Origin: MGBC131033 sp910585655
GTDB lineage: Bacteria; Bacillota; Clostridia; Lachnospirales; Lachnospiraceae
Direction: 5' to 3'
Length of the DNA stretch: 64,000 bases
Assembly: GCA_949502025.1 (NCBI GenBank)
Contig: CATBCG010000073.1
Coordinates: 1-64,000, forward strand
Made by a program: the position numbers and the translations under genes. The notes beneath the pieces were generated by a model. It saw only the letters and a list, made by a program, of their open reading frames with translations. It was not told the origin of the DNA and did no database searches. Positions 17,301 to 25,901 of this stretch are shown here, piece after piece; the first letter of the stretch is position 1; each line of letters begins with the position of its first letter.

Positions 17301-18043
17301 AAAAAATTTGTGGAGAAAAAATCGAAATAAAAAATTCAGAAGTAGTGCTATATTGCCGATTTTTACATGAGGTCACTATGTTTTGGCTTGAAGAATCGAT
17401 TAAGAGTCATTCAAGTGAATCAGCAAGTTTAAAGGCGTTAATTTCTGAAATGATTATAGAAGGAAGAGGCGAAACAGATAAATTCAATTATAAAGAAGTT
17501 TATAAAAATTATGAGCTTGCCTCTACTGGAAAAGTGAAGGCATATGCGATTTGTAAATGTACTCAATTAATTGGGGAAGAAAAAATTAAAGAGGTGGATT
17601 GGGACGAGGAACAATTTCTTTGCGCTTATAGGACAGGTCTATGGTTGGGGAAATATGTTTGGGGCTTGTACACAGAAAGGCAGGGAAATTTTAAAGATGC
17701 TTATTTTGCCTATTGCCAAGCAGGAAATCGTTTTCCTCCTTTGATTAAAAGATTACAATTAATGTTGGAAAGGGATTGGGAGATTGACAAAGTAAAAGAA
17801 GTAATTGAAAAAATTGCAGCTACTATTGCTGGGATGCAATACAAAGAAATTGAACGTTATCAAAGGGATATTTGGTATGCAAATAGTAAAATCATAATAG
17901 AGTATTATGGCAGGCTTTTAGGATTGATAGAATTATATAAAGACAAAATACCAGATTATGGATTTTTAAAGACAAGACTTGAAGCAGAAAAAAATAAGCC
18001 ATCAAAATTTAATTTTGGAGACTACTATTTTTACCTAAATTAG
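14324..18043 (+). CDS. Degenerate metallophosphoesterase fused to NACHT-type STAND NTPase
   Basis: 1239 aa. Residues 1-310 align end to end with the preceding phosphoesterase (shared KADYMFITGDF, CLEENE, LYLCG), but the metal ligands are lost: SDLH became SGLH, GNHD became GNGD, HHG became YDG, and GDAHK became GGFDE. Residues 380-560 are a P-loop STAND module: Walker A GEGGMGKSAY (about 389), Walker B MVLLLDAKNE (about 488), and SIVITSRTRSDL (about 522). The NACHT closing motif FLHESFCEFMQA follows near 730. The C-terminal 500 residues are helical with a TPR-like patch (GNFKDAYFAYCQAG) and may sense the trigger. I infer an NLR-like anti-phage sensor that holds or recruits the active phosphoesterase. 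Confidence 0.8.
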   Translation: MKWIHFSGLHIFQNWREEGVDSYNAKNNLINYLVEQGIKADYMFITGDFGNIEETTEIKELAKMVVSFIWEIADAVKIESAENILIVPGNGDLIIKEVNERQKVIDKIFNNYKAEVGTIEESDAKELLKAFEFFKEINKELYKGCPELWKKSLWPLVVYKSLPKVNINILCLNTAFMYNNDKNSKDKLPVNLLIDAKAFQTAIRKAEQDNPGGKNIVLAYDGRECLEENEKREIEGLFHRYGVGLYLCGGFDENWVRNEDGITEITIGCTALSFGCGYVYNNNFAIIVHSYRMGRWEKDTHFTNQIVDIGASKIVKPYDWLKSKEELYPKYKNQIEYWEGLFPKHKFLSEKEKYLSRIFKQVSNGCDVKEAELYHQICNGKNQIFYILGEGGMGKSAYVRKLALDLCNEEMIFPVYVDLGDNIKVNGTSVYCNKILDKFHYVMDTTEDESSKLIELLELNTLLYEEVKNNEKLAFFWRTINRIMPGKMVLLLDAKNEIKAESAKIAFFNELEIICRECPNCSIVITSRTRSDLQKMEKNVEEYEILPFKEKTVLDLLENNNKKFSNEILPLLKNPICLFMYLYTPKWSSQVKISVPYHVNIKSRTDIYWNYFHSELFTKLDSMDIYTKEVYQNYFLVDYLFPYLADKFHYISFSSSELKETLEEFYNIVKEIERKLVEDRIPAKIESDVNTFNIDGILYQNQDRFVDEWEGILENSTFILEKSNQSEYRFLHESFCEFMQALKIWKSVDVFQFYGIRKKMALKGENPTKEIWEYMEPELANYDNYSIEKFYRDIIFYEKIENKYLKEKNCVKKSLFLKDTFKMIYDKSCGILWKDRACNIIYDIYESYILSLERGTDFYDEIVRACEENLVEILSIAEEIGDFNLISSFARKFRDGFIIRSYPSKTQVDLDRCMELANRAIELYKEKETFEKEFRGYNQKAKCINAELENAINWYVEKRDDNEAIYIPQLSSRYLLEIGEDMLFFPEFRELKEKICGEKIEIKNSEVVLYCRFLHEVTMFWLEESIKSHSSESASLKALISEMIIEGRGETDKFNYKEVYKNYELASTGKVKAYAICKCTQLIGEEKIKEVDWDEEQFLCAYRTGLWLGKYVWGLYTERQGNFKDAYFAYCQAGNRFPPLIKRLQLMLERDWEIDKVKEVIEKIAATIAGMQYKEIERYQRDIWYANSKIIIEYYGRLLGLIELYKDKIPDYGFLKTRLEAEKNKPSKFNFGDYYFYLN

Positions 18044-18263
18044 ATATTTAAGTTCAGCTAATAAATGTCAATAGGTAAATGAAAAATATTTTTCTTCTAA
18101 AAAAGGATAGACTTTCCCCTTGGTGAAAATATCATTTTTCAAAAAGATATGGATTCGTTGGATTTACAGTATTTTATGCGGCTATGTCGCATTTAGCAGC
18201 CTTATATTGTTTGCTATGCTCCTGCAGTGTAATGATTGCAAAAGGCTTGTTATTTCTAAGTAT

Positions 18264-19487
18264 CTAATAGATGATGTTGCATACCTTATGTGAAACAGCA
18301 CCCATAGCTACAAGCTTTGGTTTTGATTCGCATTTCCTCAGATAATAATCAAACAGTACCGGATTTTTGGCTTCTCCTGTACAGGATATACTGATGCTTT
18401 GTAAAGCCAGTGTATGAATTACCCGTCTGGCTATGACAGAACCTCTTTTGGACATTTGGATTTTAGTGCCTTCAAATTTGCCAGACTGTTTGACCGCCGG
18501 ATCAAGACCGAAGTAAGCAAAGAGCTGCTTTGGTTTTGAAAAGACGGAAAAGTCACCAATCTCGCCCATGAGAGATACAGCAGATAAGAAACCTGCACCT
18601 TTATAAGTTTCAATTAGATGGATATGCTTTATAAAGTCAGTATTCTCGTTTGTATCAACTAGTTCATGCAGGGTATTGAGTATGCAGGCGATTTCTTCAT
18701 CATATTTATGAATGAAACGAATATACAGGTGGATACGCTTGATATTACTGTCAATGATGTAACCGAACTCATGCGCTTCATTTGCAGCCTGTATCATGGT
18801 ATGATATTTGTTTTGAGTATAGGAAAGCTCAAAGCGTGCAGTAGATTTAATGATGTCAATAACCTCCGGCTTGTCTGCCTTGATAAAGGCGGATGGGGAG
18901 GTATAAGTTTCCAATTGTGTAAGAGATGTATTGGTTGTAACCTTGGAAAAATGCCAAGGTACTGAGAGAAAGCCATTCGTAATTCTCCCTGAAGTTTATT
19001 CACATAAGCACTGCGATGATCCATCAGGTCGTAGTATTCATGGCATAAATTGCGGCAGTTTAAGGCAAGATCAGAGGGTATAAGAGAAACCTTCAAATCA
19101 AGTTTTAAACCAATTAAAGCAGCTTTTTTGAATCAAAACGGTCATTATGTACTTTTCTTATATTGATGTTTGTGCTATTCTTAGTGATGATAGGATTATA
19201 ACCGAGCAGTGAAACCCCTTATCACGAAGAAAGCAGAAGAGTGGGTAATGATAAATTCCCGTGGATTCTAGGAAAATGCGACTTTCCAAAGAGTACAGCT
19301 CTTCTGTTTCTTTTATTTTAGAAACAGTAGTTGTAAGGGAATCCATGCAGTTATGTAGGATTTTATAAGGCTTTCCTACGAACTGCTGGTTTGGAAGTGC
19401 AATCGACATCCAGGAGAAGTCAGCACTGACATCAATACCAACAGAGAGGAATCATTCATCTAAATTAAAAACAACTTTGCTTGACAT
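18264..19487 (-). pseudogene. IS110-family transposase relic, second copy
   Basis: A near-complete IS110 transposase reading leftwards from ATG 19487 but broken in several places. The N-terminus reads MSSKVVFNLDE, then an in-frame TGA, then GIDVSADFSW (the first DEDD Asp) and RIFLESTGIYH (the Glu region) in 19158-19440. A middle piece lies in another frame at 18794-19096, and the C-terminal Transposase_20 part at 18264-18914 has IETYKGAGFLSA, FAYFGLDPAVKQSGKFEG. It differs clearly from the 628-1413 relic. It is inactive and separates the two candidate defence loci. Confidence 0.85.
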
Positions 19488-19853
19488 GAGCAGAAGCTCC
19501 TTTCTGATAGGAATCCATTTCCAGTCTGGCAGGTACACAACCTAGCGTGTTATTCGGGTATAGCCTTCTGGCTCCCAACCAGCTAAAACATAAAACCCTG
19601 TCGAATGGACGAATTAACTTAATTGCAGGTATAGGCTGATGAGAACCAGCTTCCCAAGGAGGGGAATATTCTTTGTCCTATCCTAAGGATAATACCTTAT
19701 GTTTCATCTAGTGTCTATCAGGAACCGTCAGACATGATAATTATTTTGGGATAACATCTGATGAAGGAAGAATACCTTCTTCTGTTATCTGATTGATAGA
19801 AATTTATTAACCAAGTAGTCTTATTGACTACACCATTATTATACTAGGAGGGA
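19488..19853 (-). other. Non-coding left end of the IS110 relic (possible former bridge RNA region)
   Basis: About 300-365 bp upstream of the IS110 transposase start, with no gene on either strand. IS110-family elements carry a long non-coding end here that encodes the guide-like bridge RNA. The length and position fit, but I did not fold it and the element is decayed. The last 60 bases next to 19854 must also hold expression signals for the DUF218 gene. Confidence 0.3.
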
Positions 19854-20453
19854 ATGAGCGATATGTACCCTAATTCAACAATTGAAGCTATTAGTAATTT
19901 GTTGTTTTTGGAAACTCCAATTACACCTTGTGAAATAGCAATTGTTTTTGGTAATGATTATGTGGGGACGATGGATGAAGTAAAAAATTTGTGGGGAAAG
20001 GGTATGATAAAGAATAAAATTATTTTATCGGGTCATTCTGCGAAAAAGGATAAGAAACCAGAAGCAATTCGTTTTATGGAATATGGACTGCAAATTGGTT
20101 TGCCAAAGGAACGTATGTTATTGGAAACGGAAGCTACTAATACATTAGAAAATTTACTTTATTCTCGTAAACTAATTGAAACAGAATTAGGAAATCTTTC
20201 TAGTATAAAATCTATAATGTTTGTGGCAAAAGCTTTTGTTTGTAGGAGGATCCAGATGACGATACAAGCTATTTATCCTTCTAAGATAGATTATGTATAT
20301 TATCCTGTAGTTGATGTAAAAGGTAGGAATATTGGAAAGGATTGTTGGTGGGAAACTGAAGAAGCTATAAAAAGAGTTTTAGAGGAATTAAGGAGGATTT
20401 CCGAATATACACTCAAAGGAGATTTGTCTTTATTTCAAAAAGAAGATAAGTAA
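19854..20453 (+). CDS. YdcF/SanA-like DUF218 protein
   Basis: A 199-aa soluble protein with the DUF218 (ElyC/SanA/YdcF) pattern: CEIAIVFGND near residue 26, KIILSGHSAKKDKKPEA with the polar ligand loop near 62, GLPKERMLLETEATNTLENL near 84, and a late FVAKAFVCRR. The membrane anchor typical of SanA is missing, as in YdcF. The function of the family is poorly known; nucleotide binding and envelope roles have been suggested. Start uncertain: AGGAGGG lies only 2 nt before ATG 19854 and 10 nt before the in-frame ATG 19863, so the second may be used. A strong terminator follows, so it is probably not part of the downstream three-gene unit. Confidence 0.7.
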   Translation: MSDMYPNSTIEAISNLLFLETPITPCEIAIVFGNDYVGTMDEVKNLWGKGMIKNKIILSGHSAKKDKKPEAIRFMEYGLQIGLPKERMLLETEATNTLENLLYSRKLIETELGNLSSIKSIMFVAKAFVCRRIQMTIQAIYPSKIDYVYYPVVDVKGRNIGKDCWWETEEAIKRVLEELRRISEYTLKGDLSLFQKEDK

Positions 20454-20564
20454 AAATTTTTGACTTTTTAGTTGTAGGAAGGGAAACTATGCAAGTAAAT
20501 AATAGGGATATTATAAAATCTTTGTATTTATAAATGGATAAATTTTGGGAAGTGTATTAAAGAA

Positions 20565-20601
20565 AAGGGTGTTTTTGATATTTGGAGAAACACTCTTTTT
20601 T
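20565..20601 (+). terminator. Rho-independent terminator after the DUF218 gene
   Basis: AAGGGTGTTT (20565-20574) pairs with AAACACTCTT (20588-20597) with one mismatch, followed by six T. It separates the DUF218 gene from the SLATT operon. Confidence 0.7.
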
Positions 20602-20693
20602 ATGTTTGCAGTAAATATTAAATTTTTATATTATCTAAAATTTTTAAAACAATAAAGATAAATTTTTTATGTTGTCAGAAGTGAAATAAAGTC

Positions 20694-20722
20694 TTTGAAA
20701 ATGATAATAAATATGATATAAT
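20694..20722 (+). promoter_or_regulatory. Promoter of the SLATT / HD-GHKL / ImmA operon
   Basis: TTTGAA at 20694-20699, 17-bp spacer, TATAAT at 20717-20722, about 65 nt before the start of the SLATT-like gene. The rest of the 334-bp spacer holds the terminator just upstream and otherwise nothing recognisable. Confidence 0.6.
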
Positions 20723-20787
20723 ATTTTTAGATAATTAATGGGACAAAATAATTTAAAGTACAATATTATAAAATATGGTGGTGCAAG

Positions 20788-21426
20788 ATGAAAAGAGAAG
20801 AAAATGGGAAAAAGAAAAAATGCGTTTTTTTACGAGGAAGAGCTTATCATGAAATCCAAGAAAATAAATACTTGTTTCAAGAAGGTACATCTTCAGTATT
20901 GGATAAGCGTTTTGAAGTATGTTTAGAATGGTACATAAAAAATGCTTGTTTTTATAAAAAAATATTTTACTTGACGACATTTTTAAATATTATGTGTCCA
21001 ATTATTTCAATAGGATTGAATAATATCTTATTTAAATATTCGAAAGAAATGTATATGCAATGGGTAGTATTTCTTTTGACAATGACAGCTGGAATTTCTG
21101 CAACAATATTAAGTATGTCCAGAGCACAGGATAAATGGACGCGTTATCGTACATCTGCTGAATTTTTAAAACGAAAGAGAGTGGAATATCTTGTAGAAAA
21201 AAAACTAAAAGAGAATGAATGTTTTGATTTAGATTTAAAGTATATGAAAATTATAGAGGACTTTATGTCGAATGAAAATGCTCAATGGGAAAAGAGAAAT
21301 CTCGATAAAATTCAAAATGATACGGAAGATATCAAAAAACAAAATTCTAAAGATGGTAAACAGGTAGAATTTAAAATGGGTTTCACAATGAAGGAGGAAA
21401 ATGTGGAGAAATTAGATGGTTTGTGA
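20788..21426 (+). CDS. SLATT/DUF4231-like two-TM protein
   Basis: 212 aa with a soluble N-terminal helix region (RFEVCLEWYIKNACFYKK), two adjacent membrane segments (about 60-80 and 92-110), and a basic cytoplasmic helix AQDKWTRYRTSAEFLKRK directly after them. That arrangement matches the SLATT/DUF4231 family, two-TM proteins tied to nucleotide-signal and other bacterial conflict systems, where they are thought to form membrane-damaging effectors. The C-terminal tail is highly charged. It is the first gene behind the 20694 promoter; the next start lies 12 nt after its stop, so it is co-transcribed with the HD-GHKL gene. Family call made by layout and motif, not by search. Confidence 0.7.
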   Translation: MKREENGKKKKCVFLRGRAYHEIQENKYLFQEGTSSVLDKRFEVCLEWYIKNACFYKKIFYLTTFLNIMCPIISIGLNNILFKYSKEMYMQWVVFLLTMTAGISATILSMSRAQDKWTRYRTSAEFLKRKRVEYLVEKKLKENECFDLDLKYMKIIEDFMSNENAQWEKRNLDKIQNDTEDIKKQNSKDGKQVEFKMGFTMKEENVEKLDGL

Positions 21427-21438
21427 AGGAAAAATCAG

Positions 21439-24400
21439 ATGAAATATACAAAAATGATAAATGAAAGGAAGGAATATTTTATGGAATATGAGGAACATCA
21501 GAAAATCACATTAACAATTGAAGAGCAATTGGAAACCTATACCAGATGTAGAAATGCAACAGAGCGGCATAAATGCCTTTGGCATGCATGGAATCATAAT
21601 AAAAGATGGCTCATTCAGCTATTGGAATGGGTAATGCCATCATTTCCTACTTATAGTAAGCATGATGTATCTCATGCGGAGACTGTAATTCATAATATAG
21701 AAATGCTGATGGGGGAGAATGTTATTAAAAATTTGTCAGCATCAGATTGTTTTTTGATTCTTCATGTAATATATATTCATGATATTGGAATGTGTATAAC
21801 GAGCGAATATCGTAAAGAACTAATGGATAGACCAGAATTTATTAATTTTTTAAGAGAGTGTCGCTCAGATCCAATTTTGAGGGAATATGCAGATATTCTT
21901 TTATTAGAATGTGAAGAATTAAGGGAAAGTTTAACGGGTTCTAAAAACGACTGTTTAGAAAAAACTCCAGAACAAGAAAAGACCAGAACGCTTCAGATGA
22001 AACTGAAAGTATATTATGCAGTGATGTATTTGGTGGCTGAATATCGTAGATACAATCATGGGCAAGAATCTCAAAAGATATTGCTTGGATGGATTGCAGA
22101 CAATAGTCAACTAGGAGCAGGCTTTTCTACTTCAGGGATACCAAGCCGATTTTTTTATACAATTGGGACTTGTGCGAGTGTACATACTAGTTATGATTTT
22201 AATGATATTATGTCCTTGCCGAAACAGGATGGTGGATATGCTCATGATTATATGCATCCTCGATTTGCTGCTGTCCTTCTTCAACTAGGTGATGCACTGG
22301 ATCTTGATAATGATCGTTTTCATCCGCTAATGGAAAGTTTTAATTATAATATTCCTGCTGCTTCTAAACTTCATATTGGGAAGCATAAAGCAATTCGACG
22401 GCTTCGGATTAGTCCTTCAAGAATCACAATACATGCTAATTGTGAGTTCCCTGAAGAACTGCGTTTAGTTCAGCGAGAATATGAAGGTATTAAAGACATT
22501 TTAAAAAATGCTACTTTTAATTGGTCTGCAATCTGTCCGGAAGATTTGGATATGGTATTACCAGAATTGGAACAATTGTTCTTGATGCTAAATGGAGAAG
22601 CTATCAGTGCAGATCTTGTAAAAACAGGATTTCGGATTCAGCAACCTAAAGCTTTTAATTTGCTTCAGGGAAGTAATATCTATCGAAATGAGAAATTTGT
22701 TTTTCTTCGGGAGGTTTTCCAGAACGCAGTTGATGCAACCAAATTGGAGTACTGGAAGGATTGGAAGGGAAGCCGGTGGAGAAAAAATGGAGAGAAGAAT
22801 TGTGAACAATTTTTGGATTCTCATGCATATCCTATAGAAGTAGAATTTCATCTTGCAATCAAAGGGGAATATGATCGAAAGTACAGGATATTAGATACAG
22901 AGGATGACTATAAATGTTATGTGGGTAAACGGAGAAAGGATGATAGCAAAGAAGAAATTGAAAATCCGGAGTTTGGGGTCGTGGTGAAAGTAACTGACTA
23001 TGGTACTGGTATTACGAAGAAAGATATCCTGGAAATTGCTAATGTTGGATCAAAATATATACCAAGTGCCAGTATTTATGCAGATATGCCTGAATGGCTG
23101 AAGCCAACTGCAGAATTTGGCTTAGGATTACAGTCAATTTTTTTAGTGACAGATTATTTTAAAGCACATACTCATGCTCGTAATGGAGAATGTTATGAGA
23201 TAGAATTTAATGGTACGGGTGAAAAAGGAGATGGTTCTATCAATGTAGTACCAGTTAGCAGTTCTGATCAGGCTTATGGAACCTGCTTTGAAATATTTGT
23301 TTCGAGTGAGCATAAAGAATGGGAACAGGTAGAAAATTTAGTCAATACAGATCCTTTCAACCCAAATATTCAAGATGCTGGTATTCAGTTGGAACGTTCT
23401 AGAGCATTAATAGTTCAAATGGTGCTGTACTTAGATGAAATTGTCAAAGAAAAATTGTTTCCAGTAAAAATTGAAGTATTTGATTATGATTCTAAAGATT
23501 CTATTTTTTCGATTGTAGAAAAAAATAGTATAAAAAATCTTTATGTGGAGTTGATAGTGAATGGGCAGTCATATCCTATTAGTGAAGAAAATAAGAAGGA
23601 AGAAGTTACATGGACTTATAAGGATTCGAAAAGGGATGACAATAAGATTAAAACAATAGATAATTGTAAATATTTGTTCGATTTTTCAAATGGGTGTTTA
23701 AAAATTGCAAATTCTGATAACAGTTTTTATGCTTGTTTTAGTTCAGAACGTCTCATTAAATTAAGAAAACATCATCATAATTCAGAATTGCAGCAGAAGT
23801 ATATGCAAACACAGATATATTATAAAGGTGTTTATGTGACAGAATACACAATGGATGAGGATCTGAATATGTTAGAATATATAGATATAAAAGGAAGTCT
23901 GGAACGAGAGTATCTGGCGATGAATCGGGCAGAATTTACAGAAGCAGGAGAAATTTATATCCGTGAAAATTTGTATCCTCAGATTTTGGATTATATTTTA
24001 AAGGCAATAGATGATTATGCTTCTAGTGATGAATGTAAGAATCTGAAGGGATATTTAAAGGAAGAGAACAAGGAGGAGATTGGATTTGAACAAGAAAACG
24101 ATGATGACCGAACTCTCCGTAAATACCTGTTTTTTATTGGGATTGTAGCCTTTACCCATTCAAGAACCCGTAATACATATCTTGTTCATATGGAGGATAC
24201 AGAGCAAACAGAACGGAATAAGCAATGGGATGAAATGCTGAAGTTACTTTCCAAATATGTAAAAGAACAAGTGAGCAAAAATCGTTTTATAAAAGAACAT
24301 TGGTCACATTCTACTTTTTACCAAATGAATATTTATGAAATAAAAGAGGCTTCAAAAAATTCTCCAGAGACTATTGAGCGGTTCAGAGCAGAGAACCTTG

Positions 24401-25866
24401 CAGATATTTTTATTACAGATAGAAAATATGCTATTATCTCTATAAGAAAGGAAACACAAGGTTCATGGAATGAGATATTAGTAAAATTGAATAATGATAG
24501 TCAAAAGGATATAAAAAGTGAGATTATGAGCCTAAAAATCCAATCAGATTTAGAGAAAAAAGTTAAATTAGTAGAAAAAATTGAAGAGAGACTCCAAAGC
24601 ATAGCTACATTAGTCCATAATATAGAAGACAGTTTATCATGGGCGAGTCAGGAAAATTATGTTAAGGAACATCAAATCTTAGTATGGATGTTAGAAAATA
24701 TACCAAGTTTGGCCATATATACCAATACAGATAACACCCTTCGTATTAATATATTGGATTATGAACATACAGATTCTGTTTATATGAATAAGAACCTTAG
24801 GTTGGCAATCTATCAAAGAATTATTGATACTTGCAAAAAAGATCCTAGAAAGCAAAGATTTTCTACGGTTGCCAGCACTGCCTTTTGCCAGTTAGGATTA
24901 GAAAAGGGTTGCCCAGGAGTGTATTTTCTTAAACGAGGGAAGTTCGGAAAGGTAGGGCGGAGAAAAATTATTCTGCCTTTAACGGGGCAGACTTTATGTA
25001 TTTTACAGGATTGGCTAGAGCATTGTTTCCCAAGTAGAGTATTCAACTTGTATGAAAGAATTTATGAATGTTGTAGGTTGCTTGTTATATATAGCAATAA
25101 TAGAGAACAAGAATGCACAGAGTTAGAGGGAAGAAAAGGAATTATACGAATAATCGAAAGGAAAATGAGTGAAGCGCAAGGTGGAGAAAACTTATCACTG
25201 AATGTTCCATTATTATGTGAAGAAATAATTAATAAGCTTGAGGAATTGATTGCTTCTAGGAAGGATGAGCTTCATGATCTCAAAGATGTGAAAAGCGTAC
25301 AGAAACAGATTAACATTATATTAGATTATATGGAAATAGCTGACGAACGAGTTGAGATGGAGCGGATGGAAGACATTATTTGTGAGGCGCTATTATTTCC
25401 AGATAGTAGAGAAGATAATTTGGAAATAATAGAAAAACTAATGCCAAGTTTATTACAAAGCTGGAAATTAATAAAAGAAAAGGATCTTATTTTGACAAAA
25501 TATCTCAGTAGAGGAGATGTATTTTGGAATGAGGGGTTGAAAAATGATCTTTTAAACTATTTTGCTTGCTTTGAACAGATAGAAGTAGAGAATGCTGCAG
25601 AACAGCAAAATGTACAAAAACAGATGGAAGGTTTCAAGGATAAGGCATCTAGTGCAAAGAAAAAGCTGATTGATTATGTTGTAGAGAATAATTGGGTGCA
25701 TTCATTGAATGAGAAACAGGTAGAAATAATGTATTCGCAATTGATTCTAGATATTATGGATACTATGCTAATTCCGATAAAGAAACGGAAAGAGTTGTTG
25801 GAGAGAAATTTTTATCTATCTTCCAAGGATTCAGATGAGGGAAAAAATAAAGTGGAACAGGAGTAG
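21439..25866 (+). CDS. HD-domain + GHKL (Hsp90-like) ATPase, 1475 aa
   Basis: A very large cytoplasmic protein. An N-terminal HD-hydrolase-like domain has SKHDVSHAETV (about residues 73-83), YIHDIGM (about 112-118) and LGDALDLDNDRF (about 281). A GHKL ATPase domain follows: N-box FLREVFQNAVDATK (about 420), G1 motif VTDYGTGI (about 517) and G2 motif FGLGLQSIF (about 559), all residues needed for ATP binding present. Residues 700-1475 are helical, charged and unassigned. Start may be 21439 or 21481; the latter has the better ribosome site AAAGGAAGG. HD plus Hsp90-like ATPase resembles sensors in bacterial conflict systems. Placed between a SLATT-like protein and an ImmA/IrrE peptidase, it is the likely signal-processing core. 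Confidence 0.8.
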   Translation: MKYTKMINERKEYFMEYEEHQKITLTIEEQLETYTRCRNATERHKCLWHAWNHNKRWLIQLLEWVMPSFPTYSKHDVSHAETVIHNIEMLMGENVIKNLSASDCFLILHVIYIHDIGMCITSEYRKELMDRPEFINFLRECRSDPILREYADILLLECEELRESLTGSKNDCLEKTPEQEKTRTLQMKLKVYYAVMYLVAEYRRYNHGQESQKILLGWIADNSQLGAGFSTSGIPSRFFYTIGTCASVHTSYDFNDIMSLPKQDGGYAHDYMHPRFAAVLLQLGDALDLDNDRFHPLMESFNYNIPAASKLHIGKHKAIRRLRISPSRITIHANCEFPEELRLVQREYEGIKDILKNATFNWSAICPEDLDMVLPELEQLFLMLNGEAISADLVKTGFRIQQPKAFNLLQGSNIYRNEKFVFLREVFQNAVDATKLEYWKDWKGSRWRKNGEKNCEQFLDSHAYPIEVEFHLAIKGEYDRKYRILDTEDDYKCYVGKRRKDDSKEEIENPEFGVVVKVTDYGTGITKKDILEIANVGSKYIPSASIYADMPEWLKPTAEFGLGLQSIFLVTDYFKAHTHARNGECYEIEFNGTGEKGDGSINVVPVSSSDQAYGTCFEIFVSSEHKEWEQVENLVNTDPFNPNIQDAGIQLERSRALIVQMVLYLDEIVKEKLFPVKIEVFDYDSKDSIFSIVEKNSIKNLYVELIVNGQSYPISEENKKEEVTWTYKDSKRDDNKIKTIDNCKYLFDFSNGCLKIANSDNSFYACFSSERLIKLRKHHHNSELQQKYMQTQIYYKGVYVTEYTMDEDLNMLEYIDIKGSLEREYLAMNRAEFTEAGEIYIRENLYPQILDYILKAIDDYASSDECKNLKGYLKEENKEEIGFEQENDDDRTLRKYLFFIGIVAFTHSRTRNTYLVHMEDTEQTERNKQWDEMLKLLSKYVKEQVSKNRFIKEHWSHSTFYQMNIYEIKEASKNSPETIERFRAENLADIFITDRKYAIISIRKETQGSWNEILVKLNNDSQKDIKSEIMSLKIQSDLEKKVKLVEKIEERLQSIATLVHNIEDSLSWASQENYVKEHQILVWMLENIPSLAIYTNTDNTLRINILDYEHTDSVYMNKNLRLAIYQRIIDTCKKDPRKQRFSTVASTAFCQLGLEKGCPGVYFLKRGKFGKVGRRKIILPLTGQTLCILQDWLEHCFPSRVFNLYERIYECCRLLVIYSNNREQECTELEGRKGIIRIIERKMSEAQGGENLSLNVPLLCEEIINKLEELIASRKDELHDLKDVKSVQKQINIILDYMEIADERVEMERMEDIICEALLFPDSREDNLEIIEKLMPSLLQSWKLIKEKDLILTKYLSRGDVFWNEGLKNDLLNYFACFEQIEVENAAEQQNVQKQMEGFKDKASSAKKKLIDYVVENNWVHSLNEKQVEIMYSQLILDIMDTMLIPIKKRKELLERNFYLSSKDSDEGKNKVEQE

Positions 25867-25901
25867 TTCTATTATCTGATTTTGATTGGAGAATTAAATA
25901 T

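Noticed and set aside
19854..20453. DUF218 gene as a fourth member of the SLATT/HD-GHKL/ImmA unit
   Set aside because: A clear terminator (20565-20601) and a separate promoter (20694-20722) lie between them. Shared inheritance would be needed to revive the idea.
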